A stretch of DNA of 21,060 nt from Treponemataceae bacterium (lineage in GTDB: Bacteria > Spirochaetota > Spirochaetia > Treponematales > Treponemataceae), in NCBI GenBank assembly GCA_024697985.1, contig JAILRX010000006.1, positions 1 through 21,060 on the forward strand. Direction: 5' to 3'. This document shows, in pieces, positions 14,341 through 21,053 of the stretch (its first letter is position 1; each line of letters starts with the position of its first letter). The notes under the pieces were generated by a model that saw only the letters and a program-made list of their open reading frames with translations, made no database searches and was not told the origin of the DNA. The translations under genes and the position numbers were made by a program.

Positions 14341-15429
14341 TTAGGATTTTGCGAAGGTGTCTTTAGCCTGTCGTTCCTGGTTCCATTCAAGGATGAATTT
14401 CATGTAATGAGCTTCGAGAGTGTGGTGCGGTCCCTTAAGATTCATTCTGTATCGTACGGCTGCATCATCGCGTCGTACAGAATAAAGTCTGTAGAAGTTT
14501 CGCATGTCGATGTCATCAAGATTTGGAATTTCTTCTCCAAGGATGAGGCTTGCTTCTTTTCGGCTTACGGCTGAAATTCCACGTTCACGGATGTAGTTTT
14601 TGATGTGCTGAATCTTTTCGTATGAGATTCCGAACAGAAACTCTTCCAGAGCGGCTGAAACATCAGCATCACCGAGTTTTGTGGCGATAAAGCGTCTCCA
14701 CGAATCATCCATTTCGATTGAAAGAAGAAGAAGCTCGCTGGTTCCAAGCATGGTTCCGAAAGCCGGTGCAAATTTTCGTCGGGCCTTCCATACCTTGTTC
14801 AAGACTGGCGCGATGCTCTGAATTTTCTGGTCACTTCTGTATTCCCAAAGCAAAATCAAGGATTCTGCAATTTCATTCCTGATGTTGATGTCGATTTTGA
14901 AGTCGGATAGAAGGGTAAGGTATACGTCTTCTGTCATCAATGCAAAAACGAGGTTCATGCAGATTGTGTGAGTCTTCTGAATTATCTCTTTTGGAAAGTT
15001 GTGTGACTTGGCAATCTTGAACAGGGTAAAAAACGAATTGAACTTTGAAAGAATGAATACTTTTCCTACGGCAGCTCTTGTCGGAAGGAAAAGCGTTTTA
15101 TCACCGCTGTCTTCTGAAAGCAGAAAATCAATTATGCTCTGTTTTGTCTGAACTTCTGTGCTTATCTGCATTTTGTGGAGCAGGGAAGGAAACATTGTTA
15201 CCTGCTTGGCAAACTGATTGCCGACGATGATGTGCTTTCCGATATAATCAAGTGTATCTGGCTCTGTGTCTTTGAGCTGTTCTGAAATTAAATGAATGAC
15301 TTCTTTTTCCTCTTCTGAAAAAGCGACGACTTCAGAGTTTATGGAAAGGTCTTCCTGATTTGCATCCTCATAAAACTCTTCGGCGTCTATGTATTTAAAG
15401 TCATTTAAATCAACTTGTTTCGCACACAT
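14341..15429 (-). CDS. Unrecognised 362-aa soluble protein
   Basis: I do not recognise this protein. No signal peptide or membrane segment is visible. The N-terminal 35 residues are acidic (IDAEEFYEDANQEDLS), and the remainder is predicted to be mostly helical with repeated amphipathic segments, which could be a HEAT-like or other alpha-solenoid scaffold. A basic, aromatic C-terminus follows (MRNFYRLYSVRRDDAAVRYRMNLKGPHHTLEAHYMKF). I start at the ATG at 15429 because an extended -10 (TGC-AATAAT) lies 10 nt upstream and no Shine-Dalgarno is present. An in-frame ATG at 15468 would lie inside that promoter. Downstream rpsU has its own promoter, so this is probably monocistronic, though no terminator separates them. 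The length and lack of frameshift support a real gene. Confidence 0.75.
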   Translation of the reverse strand: MCAKQVDLNDFKYIDAEEFYEDANQEDLSINSEVVAFSEEEKEVIHLISEQLKDTEPDTLDYIGKHIIVGNQFAKQVTMFPSLLHKMQISTEVQTKQSIIDFLLSEDSGDKTLFLPTRAAVGKVFILSKFNSFFTLFKIAKSHNFPKEIIQKTHTICMNLVFALMTEDVYLTLLSDFKIDINIRNEIAESLILLWEYRSDQKIQSIAPVLNKVWKARRKFAPAFGTMLGTSELLLLSIEMDDSWRRFIATKLGDADVSAALEEFLFGISYEKIQHIKNYIRERGISAVSRKEASLILGEEIPNLDDIDMRNFYRLYSVRRDDAAVRYRMNLKGPHHTLEAHYMKFILEWNQERQAKDTFAKS

Positions 15430-15439
15430 ACTTATTTTT

Positions 15440-15468
15440 ATTATTGCATGTTTTTGATTAATTTGCAA
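15440..15468 (-). promoter_or_regulatory. Promoter close to the start of the 362-aa gene (near leaderless)
   Basis: TTGCAA (15468-15463), a 17-bp spacer and AATAAT (15445-15440), with the TGn extension, end 10 nt before the ATG at 15429. The leader would be only 3-4 nt, too short to hold a Shine-Dalgarno. Confidence 0.6.
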
Positions 15469-15494
15469 ATTATTAAATTATTATGAAATTGGAA

Positions 15495-15523
15495 TGGTAA
15501 AAAGATGATTTTATGCCGATAAT
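15495..15523 (+). promoter_or_regulatory. Promoter abutting the VWA gene start (leaderless)
   Basis: GATAAT (15518-15523) is exactly 6 nt before the ATG at 15530; TGGTAA (15495-15500) at 17 bp is a poor -35. No Shine-Dalgarno is present. Confidence 0.5.
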
Positions 15524-15529
15524 AGAAAT

Positions 15530-16780
15530 ATGAAAGTTTTTAATAAATGTTTTTCATATTTTTTGATTTTAACGGTTTCTATTTCCGCTTTTTGTGCAGA
15601 TTTAAAATTAACATCAGACGATATCAAAGTTGAGAGGGATGAATCCGGCTCGTTTCATGTATATGTCAGAAAAAAGGACGGGGTAGGTTCTGTCCTTCTT
15701 ACTGAAAGTTCCAAGAATCCTGAGGGAGAAACGGATAACTACGCCTACAGGGCCAAAGAATGGAATCCTGTCAACGGTGATGAAAAACGAATGCTTGATG
15801 GAAAATTTCTTGATTCAGATTATTCAAGATACAGTATTGTAGATTCTACCCCTGAAATGATTCCTGAGATGGGAGAATGTTTCCATCTTTACGTTCCTGA
15901 AACAATCATTTATGGCTATCCATGGTCAAGAAACGGAGAAGTGCAGGTTGGAAAGGGAACGTTCCTGAACATCCGTAGCTATGAAAAACCTTACGCTGAT
16001 TATTCAGGCGGATTTTATGATAATCCTTTCATGGTTAACTATAAAATCGTTGAAAAACCAAAGGTTGAAGAACCTGTCTATATCGAACCGGAAATCATCG
16101 AGGAAGTCGTAGAAGAACCGGTCGAGGAAGTTGTGGAAGAAGTCGTTGAGGAAGTTGAGCTTTCCGACGAATACAACAGCGAGGCTGCAAATTCTTTCCA
16201 GGATCTTGCCGGCATGAACAACGACCTTGTAATTATTTCTGCTGGTCCTGAAACCTTGATTGATGACATCATGAAATGTATAAAGACAATGGATCCTTCA
16301 AAACCATGTGACATTGTGTTTGCAATTGATGCAACTGGAAGCATGAAGGACGATATTGAAAAATTAAGGCAGGAATTGATTCCTCGATTGGAAAGCGAGT
16401 TCTTAAACTACGTTGATGTAAGGCTCGGATTGCTTTTGTACAGGGATTATGGCGACAACTTCAAGTACAAGGATCTGCCAATCAAAATGTATCATTTTAC
16501 GAAGGAAATGAAGACCTTCAAGAAGAACCTGAACGGATTTAAGATCAAGGGTAATGAAGGCGGTGACATTCCGGAAGCTGTTTACGAGGCTCTTTACGGT
16601 TCGATCCAGTTCTTTGAGTGGTCTGCTGAATCACAGAAAAAGATCATTCTTATCGGTGATGCTCAGCCACATCCACGACCACGTGGAAAAATCATCTGTT
16701 CCAAGGAAATCGTTCAGGAACTGGCAAATAAAAACGACATCCATATCGATACGATTATCGTACCTGATAAGAAAAAATAA
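15530..16780 (+). CDS. Exported von Willebrand factor A domain protein
   Basis: The 416-aa product has a signal peptide (about 1-22, ending ISAFC/A; a lipoprotein start at that Cys is possible but the preceding residues are not a good lipobox). An unassigned domain follows to about 170, then a low-complexity Glu/Val/Pro tract at 174-211 built from EEV/VEE units. A VWA domain lies at about 258-412. The MIDAS metal site is visible as D267-A-T269-G-S271, with a further Asp in GNEGGDIPEAVYEAL. VWA domains bind protein ligands in a metal-dependent way. The E/V tract probably acts as an extended spacer in the periplasm or on the surface. A GATAAT 6 nt before the ATG suggests a leaderless mRNA; an intrinsic terminator follows the gene. 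Confidence 0.82.
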   Translation: MKVFNKCFSYFLILTVSISAFCADLKLTSDDIKVERDESGSFHVYVRKKDGVGSVLLTESSKNPEGETDNYAYRAKEWNPVNGDEKRMLDGKFLDSDYSRYSIVDSTPEMIPEMGECFHLYVPETIIYGYPWSRNGEVQVGKGTFLNIRSYEKPYADYSGGFYDNPFMVNYKIVEKPKVEEPVYIEPEIIEEVVEEPVEEVVEEVVEEVELSDEYNSEAANSFQDLAGMNNDLVIISAGPETLIDDIMKCIKTMDPSKPCDIVFAIDATGSMKDDIEKLRQELIPRLESEFLNYVDVRLGLLLYRDYGDNFKYKDLPIKMYHFTKEMKTFKKNLNGFKIKGNEGGDIPEAVYEALYGSIQFFEWSAESQKKIILIGDAQPHPRPRGKIICSKEIVQELANKNDIHIDTIIVPDKKK

Positions 16781-16800
16781 TTGGAATTCCAATTGGAAAG

Positions 16801-16838
16801 AAAGCATCGTCTGTGTTAAACGGCCGGTGCTTTTTTTT
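16801..16838 (+). terminator. Intrinsic terminator of the VWA gene
   Basis: AAGCATCG (16802-16809) pairs with CGGTGCTT (16825-16832) with one G-U pair, and the stem runs into eight T residues (16831-16838). It lies 21 nt after the stop codon of the VWA gene. Confidence 0.75.
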
Positions 16839-16901
16839 GCGTTCGGCAGGTTATTGCAGGCTCTTACGTCCGGCGCTTTTGTGGAATCAGAAGATTAGCG
16901 C

Positions 16902-16943
16902 AAAAAAAAAGAGGTGAACTTCAATTTTTCAGAAGTTCACCTC
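16902..16943 (-). terminator. Strong intrinsic terminator for the TPR lipoprotein operon
   Basis: A perfect 12-bp stem (GAGGTGAACTTC with its complement, 16911-16943) with a 9-nt loop is followed on the minus strand by nine U residues (16910-16902). It ends the operon transcribed from 17709 to 16979. Together with the plus-strand terminator at 16801-16838 it separates the convergent units. Confidence 0.92.
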
Positions 16944-16978
16944 AAGTCTCCTCTTTTAATCTATTTTGTATCAGATTG

Positions 16979-17386
16979 TTACTTTTTCTTTTTGGTCTGT
17001 TTAGCTTTTTTATCCATGATTTTCTGCAAATCATTTTCTGAAAGCTTTTTGTACTGAGCCGGAAGCATCGGATTTGCAGAGTAGTAGGCAAGGACTTCAG
17101 TCAGCAATGCTTCAGCCTTATCGTATTTTTTCTGCTTGATGTTCATGTGGGCAATTTCATATTTGCAGGAAATTGAAACTTCGATGTTTGTTCCGAATCT
17201 TTTCAATGCTTCCTGATAATAGCGTTCGGCTGCCATGTAGTTGCCGTTGGAGCTGTATTCGTAGGCCTTCAATTTAAGTTCTTCAGCCGTCAAATCCTGG
17301 TTGATGTCCTTTGAAAGCGAAGCGCATCCTGTAAAAATGGTGCAGGCTGCAAGAATCGAAAGTGATGCCGTTAAAATCTTTTTCAT
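16979..17386 (-). CDS. TPR-containing lipoprotein
   Basis: The 135-aa product has a lipoprotein signal with a good lipobox (FTGC, lipidated Cys at residue 21). Two TPR-like helical hairpins follow: LKAYEYSSNGNYMAAERYYQEALKRF and CKYEIAHMNIKQKKYDKAEALLTEVLAYY. The tail is strongly Lys-rich. Small TPR lipoproteins often scaffold outer-membrane or periplasmic complexes; its partner is unknown. The ATG at 17386 overlaps the stop of the Cys-rich gene by 4 nt (ATGA), so the two genes are translationally coupled; AAAAGGAAA upstream is the ribosome binding site. A strong terminator follows at 16902-16943. Confidence 0.82.
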   Translation of the reverse strand: MKKILTASLSILAACTIFTGCASLSKDINQDLTAEELKLKAYEYSSNGNYMAAERYYQEALKRFGTNIEVSISCKYEIAHMNIKQKKYDKAEALLTEVLAYYSANPMLPAQYKKLSENDLQKIMDKKAKQTKKKK

Positions 17387-17709
17387 ATAATTTCCTTTTT
17401 TTCGTAAGATTCATCTTTCGTTGGAAGTGTCATTCTGAGTTCCTTGATGAAATCTTCTGCGTCGCCCATGTCTTCGTACATGTCGCAATAATCAATGCTT
17501 CTTCTGGCAACGGTAAAATACTTGTGGATTTTTTCTTCCCCAAGCTTCTTTTTCCATTTTCCGGCATCGCATCTTACCCTAAGGTAAAATTCGTCATGGT
17601 TTTCTCCTTCTGCTGTAACAAGTTTGCAGTGTATGCAGTTTGCACAGTAGATCTTTTCTGTTCCGCATGCTTCGGCCTGTTCTTCAATAGTTGTAGTAAT
17701 ATCTGACAT
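17383..17709 (-). CDS. Small Cys-rich protein, probably metal-binding
   Basis: I do not recognise a named family for this 108-aa protein. It carries C22-x2-C25-x2-C28 (YCANCIHCK) followed by C47 and C75, plus C15. That spacing suggests a zinc ribbon-like or other metal site. No signal peptide is visible, so it is probably cytoplasmic. A GAGG precedes the ATG at 17709. It is the first gene of a two-gene operon, overlapping the TPR lipoprotein by 4 nt, and it diverges from the Nudix gene. Being coupled to a lipoprotein gives little functional clue. Confidence 0.75.
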   Translation of the reverse strand: MSDITTTIEEQAEACGTEKIYCANCIHCKLVTAEGENHDEFYLRVRCDAGKWKKKLGEEKIHKYFTVARRSIDYCDMYEDMGDAEDFIKELRMTLPTKDESYEKKEII

Positions 17710-17807
17710 ATAATCCTCAATAATTTAGAGATTTTTTACATTTTATTGTCGGCAGAAAAGTATAAAATCTTTATCCCCTGAAAGAATTTACTTAAGTTTT
17801 GTCCGTT

Positions 17808-17836
17808 TTGACTTTTCGTTTTCTTGGAACTATAAT
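17808..17836 (+). promoter_or_regulatory. Promoter abutting the Nudix gene start (leaderless)
   Basis: TTGACT (17808-17813), a 17-bp spacer and a perfect TATAAT (17831-17836) are followed by 7 nt and the ATG at 17844. Transcription should start on or one base before the ATG. Confidence 0.85.
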
Positions 17837-17843
17837 TTTTTCT

Positions 17844-18410
17844 ATGAGCAAGTCATATTTTGATGAAAATGATGAGAAATTGAAGTGGCAGGAAAAATCA
17901 AGCAAGGTAATTCTTTCTACCAGGGTTTTTGACGTTACTGAAAAATATTCTGTAGCCAGCGACGGAACAAGCGGCAGCTATATCGTAAACGAGGCTCCGA
18001 ACTGGGTAATCGTAATTCCTTCTTATGAGGATAAGTTTTTGATGGTCAAGCAATGGCGTCATGGTGAAGGAAAGCTGAGCGTAGAATTTCCAGGCGGCGT
18101 AATTGAAAAGGACGAGGCTCCGGAAAAAGCCGCTGCCCGCGAACTCAAGGAGGAAACCGGCGCGATCGCAGGGAAACTGACTCTGCTGGGCTCATACAAT
18201 CCGAATCCTGCCTTGTTTTCAAATAAAAACTATGTCTTTCTTGCAGAAGATCTCCAGCTTACTGGCGTTCAGAATCTTGATAAGGATGAATTCGTAAACT
18301 GCATGGCCCTGGATAAAAAGGAAGTTCTTTCCAAAATGGGAACTCCGGAATTTCCGCATGCACTTATGGCTAGCGCTCTTTGTCTTTATCTTAAGGACCA
18401 TAAAATATAA
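17844..18410 (+). CDS. Nudix hydrolase, ADP-ribose pyrophosphatase-like
   Basis: The 188-aa product has a complete Nudix box, G-x5-E-x7-REUxEExGU, in the segment starting FPGGVIEKDEAPE and ending ARELKEETGA. The following GSYNPNPALFSNKNYVFLAEDL is typical of the ADP-ribose pyrophosphatase branch. The family hydrolyses nucleoside diphosphates linked to another group; the exact substrate cannot be read from the sequence. I chose the ATG at 17844 (MSKSYFDEN) over an in-frame ATG at 17799 because a consensus promoter ends 7 nt before it and the extension would lie inside that promoter. No Shine-Dalgarno precedes it. argJ follows after 69 nt with its own promoter. Confidence 0.9.
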   Translation: MSKSYFDENDEKLKWQEKSSKVILSTRVFDVTEKYSVASDGTSGSYIVNEAPNWVIVIPSYEDKFLMVKQWRHGEGKLSVEFPGGVIEKDEAPEKAAARELKEETGAIAGKLTLLGSYNPNPALFSNKNYVFLAEDLQLTGVQNLDKDEFVNCMALDKKEVLSKMGTPEFPHALMASALCLYLKDHKI

Positions 18411-18447
18411 GCAAAACATCAGCTACCTAGAAGTGAATTTTGATTTG

Positions 18448-18456
18448 TGATATAAT
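18448..18456 (+). promoter_or_regulatory. Extended -10 promoter of argJB
   Basis: TGA-TATAAT (18448-18456) is an extended -10 with no clear -35. Transcription would start near 18463, leaving a leader of about 17 nt that carries CGGAG at 18469-18473 before the ATG at 18480. I see no clear ArgR-type operator. Confidence 0.6.
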
Positions 18457-18479
18457 TCCACTATTATACGGAGTGTCTT

Positions 18480-19706
18480 ATGCAGTTCATTGATGGTGGA
18501 GTTTGTGCCCCTTGCGGGTTTGTTGCAAATGGTGTTTTGTCGGGAATCAAGGCCGGCAGAACAAAAGAAGATACCGCTTTGATTTATTCAGAGAAGGTAT
18601 GTACAGCTTCAGGTGTTTTCACACAGAATAAGGTTCAGGCTGAACCTGTCAAACTTACTCGCTCTAGAGTTAAAAATCATGCCGCTCAGGCCGTAATTGC
18701 CAATTCAGGAAATGCAAATGCCTGCACTGGAGAAGAAGGTGCAAAAAATGCGGTACGCATGGCAAATGCCGTATCAAAATCCCTTTCAATTGATGAAGAA
18801 AACGTTCTTGTCTGCTCAACCGGCGTAATCGGGCAGCAGATTAACGTAAAGGCTATAGAAGATCACGTTGATGAGCTTGCAAAAGGTTTGAGCAAGGAAG
18901 GTCACGAAAAAGCTCGTGTTGCCATCATGACAACCGATACAAAATACAAGGAATGCGCTCTTGAAACTGAGATTGCCGGAAAGAAAGTCCGATTCGGAAC
19001 TATGGCAAAAGGTTCAGGGATGATTCATATCAACATGGGAACCATGCTCGGTTTTATCACGACTGACTGCGCAATTTCTGGCCAGATGCTTGATAAGGCT
19101 TTGCATGAAAGCATTCTTGGAACCTACAACTGTGTAAGCGTAGACGGTGACACATCAACTAACGATACTCTTTTGATTCTTGCAAACGGAATGGCAGGAA
19201 ATCCTGAAATCACCTGTGAAGGAAAGGATTATGATGATTTTCTTGCTGCCCTGAACGCGCTCAACACGCAGATTGCACGGAAAATTGCAGCTGACGGTGA
19301 GGGTGCTACTCGGCTTATCGAATGTAACGTAAATGGTGCTGTTGATGTCCCGACTGCCCGGCGTCTTGCAAAATCGGTAATTTCATCAAGTCTTGTAAAG
19401 GCTGCTTTCTTTGGAAAGGATGCAAACTGGGGACGAATCCTGTGTGCACTCGGCTATTCAGGCGAGTTTTTCACACCGGAAAAAACTTCGGTAACTTTCG
19501 AAAGTGCCTTTGACGGCGGAAAATCAATCATGGTTTTTGAAAAGGGGGTTCCGCTCAACTTTGATGAAGATCTGGCAAAGAAAATTTTAAGTGAAGACGA
19601 AGTTAAAATTCAGGTTCAGATGGAAGACGGAAATGCAAGTGGAACTGCCTGGGGCTGCGATTTGACTTACGATTACGTAAAAATCAACGGAGATTATAGG
19701 ACATAA
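18480..19706 (+). CDS. argJ: Glutamate N-acetyltransferase / amino-acid acetyltransferase
   Basis: ArgJ transfers the acetyl group from N-acetylornithine to glutamate, regenerating N-acetylglutamate in the recycling arginine pathway; some members also use acetyl-CoA. The 408-aa product shows AVIANSGNANACTGEEG (71-87), CSTGVIGQQI (112-121), and the self-cleavage site KGSGMIHINMGTMLGFITTD, where Thr188 should become the N-terminal nucleophile of the beta chain. In the well-studied enzymes the residue before that Thr is Ala; here it is Gly187. The later DGEGATRLIECNVNGA (272-287) and NWGRILCALGYSG are also typical. GGAG precedes the ATG. It is followed by argB after 16 nt, forming an argJB operon; no argC, argD or argF is in the window. 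Confidence 0.97.
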   Translation: MQFIDGGVCAPCGFVANGVLSGIKAGRTKEDTALIYSEKVCTASGVFTQNKVQAEPVKLTRSRVKNHAAQAVIANSGNANACTGEEGAKNAVRMANAVSKSLSIDEENVLVCSTGVIGQQINVKAIEDHVDELAKGLSKEGHEKARVAIMTTDTKYKECALETEIAGKKVRFGTMAKGSGMIHINMGTMLGFITTDCAISGQMLDKALHESILGTYNCVSVDGDTSTNDTLLILANGMAGNPEITCEGKDYDDFLAALNALNTQIARKIAADGEGATRLIECNVNGAVDVPTARRLAKSVISSSLVKAAFFGKDANWGRILCALGYSGEFFTPEKTSVTFESAFDGGKSIMVFEKGVPLNFDEDLAKKILSEDEVKIQVQMEDGNASGTAWGCDLTYDYVKINGDYRT

Positions 19707-19722
19707 GGTTTTAGGAAATATT

Positions 19723-20601
19723 ATGAGTGATATAAAAAATTTGGATACAGAAACATGGTCACAGGTTCTTGTTGAATCCTTGCCATATTTTAAGCAGTGG
19801 GTTGGAAAAGTCGTTGTTGTAAAATACGGCGGGAACGCAATGCTTAACGAAGAACTGAAACAGGCTGTAATGCAGGACATAGTTCTTTTGAATACGATAG
19901 GGATTCACGTTGTTCTCGTTCACGGTGGTGGACCTGAAATCAATCATATGCTTGAAAAAGTCGGAAAGGAAAGCAAGTTCATCAACGGGCTTCGCTATAC
20001 TGATGGCGAAACTATGGAAGTCGTTCAGATGGTTCTTGCCGGAAAACTTAATAAGGAAATCGTCGGTATTTTGACTCAGCAGGGCGGAAAGGCTGTTGGT
20101 CTTTGCGGTGTTGATTCGGGGCTTCTGCGCGCAAAAAAAATTGATAAGGATGGGGTAGACCTTGGCTTTGTAGGTGAGGTAACTGAGGTTCATCCTGAAA
20201 TCATCACGAGTCTTTTGGATCAGGGCTTTATTCCGGTCATTTCAACGGTTGCCTTGGGTGAAGGAAATGACACCAACCGATACAACATCAATGCTGATAC
20301 TGCCGCTGCTAAAATCGCCGTTGCGCTCCATGCTGAAAAATTCGTTCAGCTTACGAATGTACCTGGCGTTCTGATGAATATTGAAGATCCGTCTTCTCTG
20401 ATAAAGAGGGTCGCTAAGGAAGCTGTCCCTTCGATGATTGCAACCGGAGTTATTTCAAGTGGAATGATCCCGAAAATTGAATGCTGTCTTGAAGCTCTCA
20501 AGGGTGGCGTTCCCCGGACACATATTATTGATGGTCGCGTACCGCATTCGCTTTTGATCGAAATGTTCAGCGATCGAGGTGTAGGCACGATGCTGTCATA
20601 A
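19723..20601 (+). CDS. argB: Acetylglutamate kinase
   Basis: ArgB phosphorylates N-acetylglutamate, the step after ArgJ. The 292-aa product has the amino-acid kinase motifs: K34-Y-G-G-N (VVVKYGGNAM), VLVHGGGPEIN at 64-74, FINGLRYTD with Arg91, VGLCGVD, NRYNINADTAAAKIA for substrate and nucleotide contact, and VLMNIEDPSSLI followed by GMIPKIECC near the C-terminus. Its N-terminal helix of about 25 residues is of the sort seen in arginine-regulated hexameric enzymes, but that regulation is inference. TAGGAAA upstream of the ATG serves as ribosome binding site, 16 nt after argJ. The stop codon lies inside the first hairpin of the downstream repeat block, which acts as its terminator. Confidence 0.97.
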   Translation: MSDIKNLDTETWSQVLVESLPYFKQWVGKVVVVKYGGNAMLNEELKQAVMQDIVLLNTIGIHVVLVHGGGPEINHMLEKVGKESKFINGLRYTDGETMEVVQMVLAGKLNKEIVGILTQQGGKAVGLCGVDSGLLRAKKIDKDGVDLGFVGEVTEVHPEIITSLLDQGFIPVISTVALGEGNDTNRYNINADTAAAKIAVALHAEKFVQLTNVPGVLMNIEDPSSLIKRVAKEAVPSMIATGVISSGMIPKIECCLEALKGGVPRTHIIDGRVPHSLLIEMFSDRGVGTMLS

Positions 20602-20623
20602 AAAACGCCTCCATGCGTTTTTT
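20600..20623 (+). terminator. Intrinsic terminator of argJB, first hairpin of the repeat block
   Basis: AAAAAACGC (20600-20608) pairs perfectly with GCGTTTTTT (20615-20623) around a 6-nt loop. It begins within the argB stop codon, and the A- and T-rich arms would allow termination in both directions. The same hairpin recurs at 20693-20713 and 20781-20802. Confidence 0.8.
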
Positions 20624-20844
20624 ATTTCTCGAGATTTTCGCGTTGCGAAAACTCGACAGCGTGCCGTCCGTGGCACCCTCACGGAGTCTAGGAAACGCCT
20701 CCATGCGTTTTTTATTTCTCGAGATTTTCGCGTTGCGAAAACTCGACAGCGTGCCGTCCATGGCACGCTCACTGTTCGTGAAAACGCATCCGTGCGTTTT
20801 TTATTCCCGAGATTTTCGCTTTGCGAAAACTCGACAGCGTGCCG
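20603..20844. repeat. Tandem 90-bp repeat, three copies, each with up to three hairpins
   Basis: Copies begin near 20603, 20693 and 20782 (periods 90 and 89 bp). Copies 1 and 2 are nearly identical; copy 3 is truncated at 20844. Each unit holds a short A/T-flanked hairpin (AACGC/GCGTT) and then a bulged 12-bp hairpin, TCGAG-TTTTCGC against GCGAAAA-CTCGA, for instance at 20629-20656. Copies 1 and 2 also carry a third hairpin, AGCGTGCC/GGCACGCT (perfect at 20748-20769, one mismatch at 20658-20679). In copy 3 the first hairpin gains a base pair and closes a UCCG loop, so pairing is kept while sequence changes. The block is visibly GC-richer than its neighbours. No protein gene is credible here. 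Confidence 0.9.
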
Positions 20845-20973
20845 GGCTGGATAAACGGAAAATGATAAAATATTGACCGCGGGACGCAGCGAAAATAAGT
20901 TTAAAGCGTGCCGGGCTGGATAAACGGTAAATAATAAAATATTAGCCCGCGGGACGCAGCGAACAAAGTGACG
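20836..20973. repeat. Tandem 69-bp repeat, two copies
   Basis: A second unit begins AGCGTGCCGGGCTGGATAA and recurs at 20836 and 20905, period about 69 bp. Each copy ends with a CCGCGGGACGCAGCGAA segment (20877-20893 and 20947-20963). It starts inside the end of the third 90-bp copy, sharing AGCGTGCC, so the two repeat families are fused. Between the shared ends the copies carry an AT-rich core (GATAAAATATT or AATAAAATATT). Confidence 0.85.
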
Positions 20974-21027
20974 GAGGGTGCCCTGTGGGAGGCCCCGTTA
21001 CTTTTTCGCGTTGCTGGGACCCGCGGG
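20946..21027. repeat. Long imperfect inverted repeat upstream of the next gene
   Basis: CCCGCGGG at 20946-20953 and 21020-21027 form the base. The interior arms pair as AAAGTGACGG (20965-20974) with CCGTTACTTT (20995-21004), one G-T wobble, and CAGC with GCTG, with bulges between. The loop (about 20975-20994) contains a smaller AGGG/CCCT hairpin. A run of six T residues follows at about 21034-21039, so it could act as a terminator or attenuator just before the ribosome binding site at 21046. Confidence 0.75.
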
Positions 21028-21045
21028 GGTGAATTTTTTGTAATT

Positions 21046-21053
21046 GGAAGGAG
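21046..21053 (+). promoter_or_regulatory. Ribosome binding site of a gene starting past the right edge
   Basis: GGAAGGAG at 21046-21053 is followed by 7 nt to the window end, so a start codon is expected at about 21061. No coding sequence of that gene is visible. Confidence 0.6.

Noticed and set aside
16554..16898. 114-aa open frame on the plus strand overlapping the VWA gene end
   Set aside because: It lies in another frame of the VWA domain and runs through the terminator; no ribosome binding site and no family features.
20567..20876. Open frames on both strands across the repeat block (64 and 87 aa) with internally repeated peptide sequence
   Set aside because: The peptides repeat only because the DNA repeats with a 90-bp period, a multiple of three. 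Both strands are open, there is no ribosome binding site, and copy 3 shifts the frame (89 bp). The conserved feature is the hairpins, not the peptide.
20603..20973. CRISPR-like array
   Set aside because: Units are directly adjacent without unique spacers, the periods are 90 and 69 bp, and no cas gene is present.
20875..21027. Possible T-box or other riboswitch because of AGGGTGCC and ACCGCGG strings
   Set aside because: The T-box antiterminator needs a contiguous AGGGTGGNACCGCG; here the two pieces are in the wrong order, about 90 nt apart, and belong to repeated units.
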